Positions 7,191 to 14,089 of a DNA stretch of 16,044 bases are shown in pieces (position 1 is the first letter of the stretch; each line of letters begins with the position of its first letter). Source of the DNA: Candidatus Symbiothrix sp. (GTDB taxonomy: Bacteria > Bacteroidota > Bacteroidia > Bacteroidales > Azobacteroidaceae). The stretch spans positions 1 through 16,044 of the forward strand of contig JAITXK010000008.1 of assembly GCA_031284765.1 (NCBI GenBank), in the 5' to 3' direction. Under the pieces are notes generated by a model. The model was given only the letters and a program-made list of their open reading frames with translations. It had not been told where the DNA came from and did not search any database. Position numbers and translations under genes: made by a program.

Positions 7191-7841
7191 ATGATTCATT
7201 GTAAAAACATAACCAAAAGTTTTGGCGACCTGCAAGTCTTGAAAGGTATCGATTTGGAAATTTCCAAAGGCGAAATCATTTCGATTGTGGGGCCGAGCGG
7301 TGCAGGAAAAACAACTTTGCTCCAAATCATGGGCACATTGGATAAACCGGATGCGGGCGAGATAGTGTACGAAAACACCCGCATCAATCATCTGAAAGAC
7401 AAAGAACTTGCCGCTTTCCGCAATCAAAATATCGGATTCGTTTTCCAGTTTCATCAATTATTGCCGGAGTTTACGGCGATAGAAAACATCATGATTCCGG
7501 CCTTAATCGGAAACATCAAATTTTCCGAAGCCAAGAAACAGGCAAGCGAGTTGTTGGACTTTTTAGGCTTGTCCGACCGCGCCAACCACAAGCCGAATGA
7601 ACTTTCAGGAGGCGAAAAACAGCGCGTCGCCGTGGCGCGGGCATTGGTAAACCGTCCCTCGGTCATCTTTGCCGATGAGCCTTCCGGCAGTTTGGACACC
7701 AAGAACAAGGAAGAGCTTCACCGGTTGTTCTTCGATTTGCGCGAGCGTTTCAACCAAACGTTTGTCATTGTTACACACGATGAGAATTTAGCTAAATTAA
7801 CCGATAAAATCATTCACATGCAAGATGGAAAGATAGTATAA
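7191..7841 (+). CDS. lolD: LolD-type ABC transporter ATP-binding protein
   Basis: The 216-residue protein is a complete ABC ATPase of the LolD/MacB/FtsE group. Walker A is GPSGAGKTT (34-42), the Q-loop glutamine is residue 86, the signature is LSGGEKQR (138-145), Walker B is VIFADEP (158-164) and the switch histidine is 196. Proteins of this size and type in Bacteroidota are usually annotated as LolD, the ATPase that releases lipoproteins from the inner membrane, but the group also serves other exporters and the symbol is tentative. No permease gene is adjacent; its LolCE-like partner must be encoded elsewhere. It is 6 bases downstream of the Crp/Fnr-family gene and followed by a strong hairpin, so the two form a probable bicistron. 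It is not the partner of the MacB-type permease at 12168, which has its own ATPase beside it. Confidence 0.9.
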   Translation: MIHCKNITKSFGDLQVLKGIDLEISKGEIISIVGPSGAGKTTLLQIMGTLDKPDAGEIVYENTRINHLKDKELAAFRNQNIGFVFQFHQLLPEFTAIENIMIPALIGNIKFSEAKKQASELLDFLGLSDRANHKPNELSGGEKQRVAVARALVNRPSVIFADEPSGSLDTKNKEELHRLFFDLRERFNQTFVIVTHDENLAKLTDKIIHMQDGKIV

Positions 7842-7846
7842 ACCGT

Positions 7847-7873
7847 TCTAAGGTGCCAATTTGGCACCTTAGA
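7847..7873 (+). terminator. Perfect hairpin after the LolD-type gene, probable terminator
   Basis: Thirteen-base arms (7847-7859 and 7861-7873) are exact complements around one central base: TCTAAGGTGCCAA against TTGGCACCTTAGA. The repeat begins 6 bases after the stop codon at 7841. No run of T follows, so it is not a textbook intrinsic terminator. It could be a terminator, an mRNA 3'-end stabiliser or a palindromic protein site. Confidence 0.6.
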
Positions 7874-7936
7874 GAACAAAGAGCAACTAACAAAACCTGC
7901 GAATATCACATCATTAATAACTCAATACTTTAAGCT

Positions 7937-8680
7937 ATGAACTGGAAAGATTTCTTCTACTTCTCGCAACGCGAACGCCGCGGCATCCTGCTCCTACTCG
8001 TATTTATCGGCGGTATTTTTGCCGGAAAACTGCTTTTTGCACCACCCCAAGCAGAACCTATTGCAACAGAACCCACATTCATTCCGGAAGAACCATCCGG
8101 ACAAACTTCCGAAAAGCCACCGTATGTTCCCTATTTCCAACAGCAGGAAAGACCGCAACGGAAAGCATACATGCATCCGCCTCGTCCTCAAGAGCACACA
8201 CGTACGTATTATAACCGGAAACAAGAGGAAGAAGCCCGTCCCGCAACCAACCTCCCACCCAAAGCAGAGAAATTTGCCCAAGGGGTGGTGATTGAACTCA
8301 ATACGGCCGATTCCACCGATTTAGTCAAAATCCCCGGCATCGGTGCATTCTTTGCTAAAAACATTTTATCCTATAAAAAGATTCTGGGCGGCTACCATCG
8401 CATCGAACAATTGCAGGAAGTGCATGGAATGTATGAAGAATTATATGCTAAAATATCCCCTTTCCTGAAAGTTGATGCCAGTCAAGTGGCTGCAATACCG
8501 GTCAATAAAGCTTCATTAAACCGGTTGATGGCGCATCCTTACATTGATTTTTACCAAGCCAGGGCAATTGTGGAGGTGCGGAAGAAAAAAGGACAGCTTT
8601 CGAGCATCAAAGACCTGCAATTATTGGATGAATTTACCGATAACGATTGGCTAAGAATCGCGCCTTATTTGGATTTTTAA
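7937..8680 (+). CDS. Membrane-anchored ComEA-like helix-hairpin-helix protein
   Basis: The 247-residue protein has one N-terminal membrane segment (about 17-34) after a short basic stretch, QRERRG. A Pro/Gln/Arg-rich linker follows (about 37-112), and then two ComEA-type helix-hairpin-helix units. The first (118-178) is canonical: VIELNTADSTDLVKIPGIG, with GGYHRIEQLQEVHGM. The second (187-246) begins IPVNKASLNRLMAHPYIDF and has lost the PGIG turn, but keeps ARAIVEVRKKKG and the KDLQLL segment. Such domains bind the DNA backbone without sequence specificity, and in ComEA they take up DNA. The membrane anchor fits a periplasmic orientation, so DNA binding at the envelope is plausible but unproven. 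It lies between the hairpin at 7847-7873 and the exporter operon and shows no functional tie to either. Confidence 0.85.
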   Translation: MNWKDFFYFSQRERRGILLLLVFIGGIFAGKLLFAPPQAEPIATEPTFIPEEPSGQTSEKPPYVPYFQQQERPQRKAYMHPPRPQEHTRTYYNRKQEEEARPATNLPPKAEKFAQGVVIELNTADSTDLVKIPGIGAFFAKNILSYKKILGGYHRIEQLQEVHGMYEELYAKISPFLKVDASQVAAIPVNKASLNRLMAHPYIDFYQARAIVEVRKKKGQLSSIKDLQLLDEFTDNDWLRIAPYLDF

Positions 8681-8689
8681 TATTTTAAC

Positions 8690-8719
8690 TTTGAGTTTCG
8701 AAAAAAAGCGCTACATTGC
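8690..8719 (+). promoter_or_regulatory. Possible promoter of the exporter operon
   Basis: TTTG at 8690-8693 is followed after 18 bases by TACATTGC (8712-8719), an imperfect TAnnTTTG. Transcription would start near 8726, before either candidate start codon of the first adaptor gene. The short GCGC...GCGC repeat within it (8708-8722) could form a small hairpin. This is the only promoter-like pattern between the helix-hairpin-helix gene and the operon, so read-through from upstream is the alternative. Confidence 0.35.
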
Positions 8720-8745
8720 GCCCAATTTGTCAAACAGGATAACTT

Positions 8746-9945
8746 TTGATTCTCATTGTGAAGCCGCATCAACTTTTATTTACTGTATTTCTTTGTGCCT
8801 TATTCTCTTCCTGCCAATCGAATGAGAATGAAAATCTGCCGACATACACCGTTGTTTCCCGCAATTTCGTCCATGCCGTTTACTTGGATGGATTTGTCGA
8901 ACCGGTCAATGCGCTGACTGTGGCTTGCCCTCGCCAAGTGGACGGAACCATCACTTTCCTTATCGAAGACGGCACCCGTGTGACAGAAGGAACGGTTTTA
9001 GCACGAATTGAAGACGCCAATATTGAAACCTATTACGACCAATGGCTGTCCAATTACGAAAGCGTTCAAGCTGAGCTTGCCAAACTCCAAGTCAACCATG
9101 CACTGCAATACGCTTTGATGGAAGCGCAAGTTCGAAACAATGCCGTAACCACTGAAATCGCTCATTTAGACTCGCTGCAAATCCAATACGCATCGCCCAA
9201 TCAAATCCGAATCAAGGAATTGGAACTACAAAAGGCAGCCATCGAAAAAACCAAACTCGAAAAGAAACTGCAATCGTTGGCCGTCATTCAAAAATCGGAG
9301 ATACTTCAACTCACAACGGCACTCCAGTTCTATTCCCGCAAGATAGATGAAATCAAGGAAATTAAGACGTCACTGACCATTAAAGCGAGCAAAAGCGGGG
9401 TGGCTATTCGCTCTGTTTCTCCCATGTACAGGCGTAAACTGCAAGCCGGCGATAACGTTTGGCAAGGGATACCGTTGGTAGAGGTGCCCGAAACAACCAG
9501 CATGAAAGTGAAAATGACCGCCCTCGAATCAGATTATAAAAGCGTGACGGTGGGTGATTCGGTAGAATTTACTTTCGATGCCCTGCCGGGGAATCGCGCG
9601 TTTGGCAAAATCACCACGAAATCGCCCGTTGGCCAGCCGTATCAGGAAGGCTCAAAAGTGAAAGTTTACGAAATGGAGGCTTCCGTCGATAGCGTACAAA
9701 CGATGCCCGAACCCGGATTTTCGGCACAATGCAAAGTAATCATCAAGCAGGTGCGCGACACGGTGGTGATTCCGCAAGTGGCTGTTTTTGAAGAAGATTC
9801 CTCCAAAGTAGTATATCTTAAAACGAGAAAAGGTTACCAGCTCCGGCCGATAAAAACCGGCAGTTCATCCCCCAAAGAGATTATCGTAACAGAGGGTTTG
9901 AAGGGAAAAGAAATCATTGCATTAATAAAACCCAAGAAAAAATGA
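8746..9945 (+). CDS. HlyD/MacA-type periplasmic adaptor lipoprotein 1 (of three)
   Basis: Up to 399 residues. An in-frame stop at 8740-8742 limits the start to TTG 8746 (AGGA six bases upstream) or GTG 8758; the GTG version, MKPHQLLF..., makes the cleaner signal peptide. The lipobox is FSSC with lipidated Cys23 (TTG numbering). The adaptor domains follow in order: half-lipoyl (about 55-90, VDGTITFLIEDGTRVTEG), long coiled-coil hairpin (about 93-207), second lipoyl half (about 209-246), beta-barrel (about 250-335, ending PGFSAQCKV) and membrane-proximal domain (about 338-399, VVIPQVAVF, then KTGSSSPKEIIVTEGL). Adaptors of this kind bridge an inner-membrane transporter and a TolC channel. Its lipoyl half is more canonical than those of the next two. 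Its stop overlaps the next start as ATGA (9942-9945). The family is secure; the partners are inferred from operon context. Confidence 0.9.
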   Translation: MILIVKPHQLLFTVFLCALFSSCQSNENENLPTYTVVSRNFVHAVYLDGFVEPVNALTVACPRQVDGTITFLIEDGTRVTEGTVLARIEDANIETYYDQWLSNYESVQAELAKLQVNHALQYALMEAQVRNNAVTTEIAHLDSLQIQYASPNQIRIKELELQKAAIEKTKLEKKLQSLAVIQKSEILQLTTALQFYSRKIDEIKEIKTSLTIKASKSGVAIRSVSPMYRRKLQAGDNVWQGIPLVEVPETTSMKVKMTALESDYKSVTVGDSVEFTFDALPGNRAFGKITTKSPVGQPYQEGSKVKVYEMEASVDSVQTMPEPGFSAQCKVIIKQVRDTVVIPQVAVFEEDSSKVVYLKTRKGYQLRPIKTGSSSPKEIIVTEGLKGKEIIALIKPKKK

Positions 9946-11171
9946 AAGGAAAAAGAAGTCCGGCCGCGGCCGTCCTCCTCTTGCTGCTGCTGTTTGCTTG
10001 CAGTAAAAAAGAAACCGGTCAAGTACCCCTCGGCACGGTTGTGAAAGGCACGTTCAACATCGAAATGCACGAAGAAGGCGAAATTGAAGCCATCCATTCC
10101 ATCAATATTTCTTCGCCGAACATTTCGTGGCGGTATGGCAATTTGAAAATCACGCAGCTCGTAAAGGACGGTCAGGAAGTGGCCGCGGGTGATACGCTGT
10201 TGGTTTTTGACCCTTCGGAAGTGCAGAAAGCGATTGTGGACGCCGAAAGTCGTTTGGAAATCAGTTTGGCAGAACTGGAAAAAATGCAAGCCCAACACGA
10301 ATCCGACCTCGAAGAACTCAAATCCAATCTGGAAATCTCCAAATTATCACAGGAAATCTCTAAAATCCGCTTCGAATCGGCCGTTTACGAATCAGATATT
10401 AAGAAAAAGGAAATCCGGCTGAATCTGGACATGGCCGATATTGCTTTGGTGCAGGCCGCCGAACAAATTGACAACCGCATTAAAATTCAAAAGGAGGAAA
10501 TTAAACAGAAGAATCTGGATATAGCACAAGCCCGCGGACGCTTGCAGGAAGCGCACGAAACCCTCAATAAACTGTTTGTCACTACGCCCTCGCCCGGCAT
10601 CGCCATCATCAGCAAGAGTTGGAGCAGTGGCAACAAATTTCAGGTGGGTGACCAGTGTTGGTCGGGTTTCCCGATTATCCAATTGCCCGACTTGTCGCAA
10701 CTGAAGGCCACTGTGCATATCAATGAAGTGGATATTGCCAAAATTACCAAAGGTCTGAAAGTCGAAATCAAGCCCGATGCGTTTTCCGACAGTATTTTTA
10801 CAGGCGTGGTGAATGCGGTAGCCAACTTGGCCATCAATAAAGACGGGTCGAACAAAATCAAGGTGTTCCCTGTCGAGATATTGGTATCGAAACCCAATCC
10901 CAACCTGCTTCCCGGCTTGACGGTTAGTTGCAAGATTACCATTGACCAAATCAAAGATGCCTTGTATGTGCCGCTCGAAGCCGTGCATCAGGAGGCAGAC
11001 CAATCGTTCGTCTATAAGAAAACCACCACCGGATACGAACAAACGGAAGTGGAAACAGGCGCTTCCAACAGCGATTTCATCATCATTGTCAAGGGTTTGT
11101 CCGAAAACGACAAGATTGCATTGGTCAACCCGTTTACCGATAAAGATAAAAAAGAAGATGAGAAGAAATAA
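9942..11171 (+). CDS. HlyD/MacA-type periplasmic adaptor lipoprotein 2 (of three)
   Basis: This 409-residue protein has a lipoprotein signal (lipobox LFAC, Cys20). The first lipoyl half (about 55-90) contains an unusual ISWRYG insert ahead of VKDGQEVAAGDTLLVFDP. A long, highly charged coiled-coil hairpin spans about 92-210. The second lipoyl half (about 213-248), beta-barrel (about 252-335, ending LPGLTVSCKI) and membrane-proximal domain (about 339-395: ALYVPLEAVHQEA, VETGASNSDFIIIVKGL) are complete, with a Lys/Glu/Asp-rich tail (400-409). It is a full-length adaptor expected to contact both the MacB-type permease and the TolC-family channel. It is clearly more similar to adaptor 3 than to adaptor 1, sharing the FDP/LDP-(S/T)-(E/D)-V step into the hairpin and the (L/V)PDL start of the barrel. 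It overlaps adaptor 1 by 4 bases and adaptor 3 by 14. Confidence 0.92.
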   Translation: MKGKRSPAAAVLLLLLLFACSKKETGQVPLGTVVKGTFNIEMHEEGEIEAIHSINISSPNISWRYGNLKITQLVKDGQEVAAGDTLLVFDPSEVQKAIVDAESRLEISLAELEKMQAQHESDLEELKSNLEISKLSQEISKIRFESAVYESDIKKKEIRLNLDMADIALVQAAEQIDNRIKIQKEEIKQKNLDIAQARGRLQEAHETLNKLFVTTPSPGIAIISKSWSSGNKFQVGDQCWSGFPIIQLPDLSQLKATVHINEVDIAKITKGLKVEIKPDAFSDSIFTGVVNAVANLAINKDGSNKIKVFPVEILVSKPNPNLLPGLTVSCKITIDQIKDALYVPLEAVHQEADQSFVYKKTTTGYEQTEVETGASNSDFIIIVKGLSENDKIALVNPFTDKDKKEDEKK

Positions 11172-12162
11172 AATCGCTTCCCTGCTATTGTATTGCTCCT
11201 TGATAGGAGGCACAGTGTCTTGTGGAAATCATTCGCCGCAAGGAGATGCGGACGACAACACCCATCGCACCAACCTTCGGGAAACAGGCGAACTGGCTGC
11301 CGTGGAGTCCAAATCATTTATCCTGCAACGCTATGGACGGTCTTGGTGGGAAATGCGCATCATTGGTATTCTGGAACATGGCACCATCGTCCATCCGGGC
11401 GATTCCATCATTCAATTAGACCCTACCGATGTCAAGAAAGTGATTATTAACCAGGAAAGCGAGTTGGAAACCCAACGGGCGGTATTGGAAAAGCTGCGCG
11501 TGAATCAGGACAACCAGCTCAATCAATTGACATCCAACATTAAGAACGCCACTTTAGCCTTTGAACTCAAGAAGAATGAGCAGACGGCGTCCCGATTCGA
11601 ACCGCCCAAGATTCTGAAAATCAAAGAGCTGGAGTTTGAACAGGAGAAAATCCGCTTGCACAAAGAGCAAAAGAAACTGGCGCTCAGCAACATCATCAGC
11701 GCCAACGAACTGAAGATACAGCAAATACGGGTGCGCCAACTGGAAGACGAGATAAAAAATGCATACGACATTCTCCCTAAACTGACCGTTCGCACTCCGA
11801 TTGCGGGCGTTTTTCAAGTAGCAAAAGGGAACCGCAGCGGCAGCAATTCGTTCCTCAAGGTAGGCGATATGCTGTATGTCGGCAATCTGATGGCCAATGT
11901 GCCCGATTTGACCTGGATGAAAGTGAACACCTGCATCAGCGAAACTGACTTTTTGAAGATACACGAAGGACAAAAAGTGGCTGTCCGCCTGGATGCGCTG
12001 CCGAAAGTGGTTTTCGATGGCAAGATTGCCTACATCGGCAAACTCTGCCATTTGAAAGATGAAAAATCGAAGCAAAAGGTCTTTGATGTAGAGGTGCAGC
12101 TTTTGCATTCCGATACGAGATTAAAACCCGGGATGACCGTTAGTTGTGAATATTTACAATAA
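11158..12162 (+). CDS. HlyD/MacA-type periplasmic adaptor lipoprotein 3, lacking the membrane-proximal domain
   Basis: The chosen ATG at 11158 overlaps the end of adaptor 2 by 14 bases and gives a lipoprotein signal peptide (MRRNKIASLLLYCSLIGGTV, then Ser-Cys22), for 334 residues. The frame is open further upstream to 10942, but that extension lies inside adaptor 2 and would bury the signal. Domains are a first lipoyl half with RSWWEMR insert (about 50-90), coiled-coil hairpin (about 92-207), second lipoyl half (about 208-248, RTPIAGVFQVAKG) and beta-barrel (about 250-334). The protein stops at PGMTVSCEYLQ, where adaptors 1 and 2 continue for about 70-80 residues into the membrane-proximal domain that in MacA contacts MacB. 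The permease gene begins 5 bases after the stop, so nothing remains of the missing part. It may work only together with another adaptor. Confidence 0.9.
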   Translation: MRRNKIASLLLYCSLIGGTVSCGNHSPQGDADDNTHRTNLRETGELAAVESKSFILQRYGRSWWEMRIIGILEHGTIVHPGDSIIQLDPTDVKKVIINQESELETQRAVLEKLRVNQDNQLNQLTSNIKNATLAFELKKNEQTASRFEPPKILKIKELEFEQEKIRLHKEQKKLALSNIISANELKIQQIRVRQLEDEIKNAYDILPKLTVRTPIAGVFQVAKGNRSGSNSFLKVGDMLYVGNLMANVPDLTWMKVNTCISETDFLKIHEGQKVAVRLDALPKVVFDGKIAYIGKLCHLKDEKSKQKVFDVEVQLLHSDTRLKPGMTVSCEYLQ

Positions 12163-12167
12163 TCAGT

Positions 12168-13406
12168 ATGCAATTAGAAGAAAATGTTCGTTTAGCAATC
12201 CGCGGCTTGGCCGACCATAAATTCCGCTCGTTCCTCACGATGTTGGGAATTATCTTTGGTGTCGCTTCCGTGATTACCATGTTGTCCATCGGCGAAGGGG
12301 CGAAGCGGGAAGCCATCGCCAAGTATCAGGATTTGGGCGTGAAGAACATCATTGTGCGCGAAAAGAATCTCTCCGATGAGGAACTGGAAGAGACCCGCGC
12401 CAAGTTCTCGCAGGGCTTATCGCTACAGGATGCGGCGGTGATGAAGGAAATCGTACCCGGCGTAACGCGCGTAGCCGTTCAAGCCGAAATCACTACCGAG
12501 GTGAAGTATGCCGATAAAGCCGTCAAATCCAATATCATCGGCGTCAGTCCCAACTATTTGGAAATGATGAATTACCAACTGCAAAGGGGCGAACTGATTG
12601 GCGAAACGCATTACAATCAACGCCTGAAAGTCTGCGTACTGGGCGCCGGCGTAGCGCATGATTTGTTCCAACAGCTTGACCCCGTCGGCCAAATGGTTAA
12701 AATAGATGACCAATGGATGGAAATCGTCGGCGTACTGGCCTCCAAAACGCTGTTTACCGAAACGGTCGGCGAACTGGCCGCGAGAGACCTCAACACCGAC
12801 GTCTATCTCCCGCTCTCCACCTTTTCGAGCCGCTTCACGCGCGAAAAGGCCTTGGCGAGCAAGATTCAGCAAATTACGGTACAGGTCGAAAATTCAGGCG
12901 AATTGCTGGAAGCCTCGAGCTTAATCAATGAAATACTGAAACGCCACCACTTCAACAACGAAGATTACAGCATCGTCATTCCCTATGAACTGCTGAAACA
13001 GGAAGAAAAGGAACGGCAGATTTACAACTTCCTGTTGGGCGCCATCGCCGCCATCTCCCTGTTGGTCGGTGGAATCGGCATCATGAACATCATGCTGGCA
13101 ACGGTGATGGAACGCACCCGCGAGATTGGCATCCGGCGGGCCATCGGCGCACGCAAAGCCGACATCATGAGCCAGTTTGTGACGGAAGCCGTGGCCATCA
13201 GCATCACCGGCGGTATCATTGGCGTGCTGCTGGGCGTCAGCCTCTCGCTGATTGTGTCCCTGTTTACAGATGTCAGCACATTCATTCGCCCTTACTCTAT
13301 CGTGATTGCCTTTGCTTTTTCGGTCGTTGTGGGCATCAGTTTCGGGTACCTGCCTGCCAAGAATGCCGCCCAACTCAAACCTGTGGATTCCATCAGATAC
13401 GAATAA
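12168..13406 (+). CDS. MacB-type ABC transporter permease (FtsX domain)
   Basis: The 412-residue protein has the four-helix MacB/FtsX/LolC permease layout. Helix 1 is at about 21-41 (FRSFLTMLGIIFGVASVI). A large periplasmic domain, about 50-283, corresponds to MacB_PCD. Helices 2-4 lie near 287-309 (FLLGAIAAISLLVGGIGIMN), 341-366 and 375-395, with the cytoplasmic coupling segment ERTREIGIRRAIGARKADI between helices 2 and 3. The C-terminus, AKNAAQLKPVDSIRYE, is typical of the family. Such permeases do not open a membrane channel; ATP-driven closure of the periplasmic domains pushes periplasmic substrates through adaptor and TolC. The protein is separate from its ATPase, which follows after 2 bases, unlike E. 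coli MacB where both are fused. No substrate can be deduced. Confidence 0.95.
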   Translation: MQLEENVRLAIRGLADHKFRSFLTMLGIIFGVASVITMLSIGEGAKREAIAKYQDLGVKNIIVREKNLSDEELEETRAKFSQGLSLQDAAVMKEIVPGVTRVAVQAEITTEVKYADKAVKSNIIGVSPNYLEMMNYQLQRGELIGETHYNQRLKVCVLGAGVAHDLFQQLDPVGQMVKIDDQWMEIVGVLASKTLFTETVGELAARDLNTDVYLPLSTFSSRFTREKALASKIQQITVQVENSGELLEASSLINEILKRHHFNNEDYSIVIPYELLKQEEKERQIYNFLLGAIAAISLLVGGIGIMNIMLATVMERTREIGIRRAIGARKADIMSQFVTEAVAISITGGIIGVLLGVSLSLIVSLFTDVSTFIRPYSIVIAFAFSVVVGISFGYLPAKNAAQLKPVDSIRYE

Positions 13407-13408
13407 AT

Positions 13409-14089
13409 ATGATTCGATTAAAAGATTTAACAAAGAATTATGCCATTGGCGAGAATGAAATTCCCGCCTTGCTTGACATCAACCTGCATATTCACAAGAA
13501 TGAATATGTGTCGATTATGGGGCCTTCGGGTTCGGGAAAATCCACGCTGATGAATATTCTGGGCTGCCTGGATACGCCTTCATCGGGACATTACTATTTC
13601 AAACAAGTGGATGTGAATACCTTGAACGATGACGAATTATCGGCCATGCGCAACAAGGAAATCGGGTTTATCTTTCAGAATTTCAATCTGCTGCCCCGCC
13701 TCAATTCGTTGCAGAACGTGGAATTGCCCCTGATTTATTCGGGCACGCTTGCCGCTGAACGGAAAGAACGCGCCTTGCTCGCCCTCGAACGGGTAGGCCT
13801 GTCGGGACGTTTAGACCACAAGCCCGGCGAATTGTCGGGCGGACAACGGCAACGGGTGGCCATCGCCCGCGCCCTGGTCACCAACCCGGGCATCCTGCTG
13901 GCCGACGAACCCACCGGCGCCCTCGACTCGAAAACCGGCGAAGACATCATGCGCCTTTTTCAGGATTTGCACGACGAAGGCAATACCATTATCCTCATCA
14001 CGCATGAACCGGAAATTGCGGATTATGCGCAACGCAATATTTTTATTAAGGACGGAATGATTCATTCGGATAAAATCAACGAAAAATGA
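13409..14089 (+). CDS. MacB/LolD-type ABC transporter ATP-binding protein (partner of the permease)
   Basis: This 226-residue ATPase has Walker A GPSGSGKST (38-46), Q-loop glutamine 90, signature LSGGQRQR (142-149), Walker B ILLADEP (162-168) and switch histidine 199. All catalytic residues are intact. It starts 2 bases after the MacB-type permease and overlaps the TolC-family gene as ATGA (14086-14089), so it is the energy module of this exporter. Part of the gene is locally very GC-rich: the 60 bases from 13861 contain 45 G+C, in the region encoding the signature-to-Walker B segment. It resembles the LolD-type ATPase at 7191 in motif layout but differs in detail (GPSGSGKST against GPSGAGKTT). 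Confidence 0.96.
   Translation: MIRLKDLTKNYAIGENEIPALLDINLHIHKNEYVSIMGPSGSGKSTLMNILGCLDTPSSGHYYFKQVDVNTLNDDELSAMRNKEIGFIFQNFNLLPRLNSLQNVELPLIYSGTLAAERKERALLALERVGLSGRLDHKPGELSGGQRQRVAIARALVTNPGILLADEPTGALDSKTGEDIMRLFQDLHDEGNTIILITHEPEIADYAQRNIFIKDGMIHSDKINEK

Noticed and set aside
7191..7841. LolD-type ATPase as the partner of the MacB-type permease at 12168
   Set aside because: The permease has its own intact ATPase 2 bases downstream, and a hairpin plus another gene separate the 7191 gene from the operon.
8680..8746. Small peptide precursor for the exporter upstream of the operon
   Set aside because: The 65-base gap holds no frame with a leader-peptide or double-glycine pattern, and no other intergenic gap near the operon is large enough.
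10942..11157. Longer start for adaptor 3
   Set aside because: It would overlap adaptor 2 by over 200 bases and bury a good lipoprotein signal peptide that begins at 11158.
10392..11213. A 273-codon minus-strand frame opposite adaptors 2 and 3
   Set aside because: It is a shadow of the adaptor coding sequences, with no recognisable motif.
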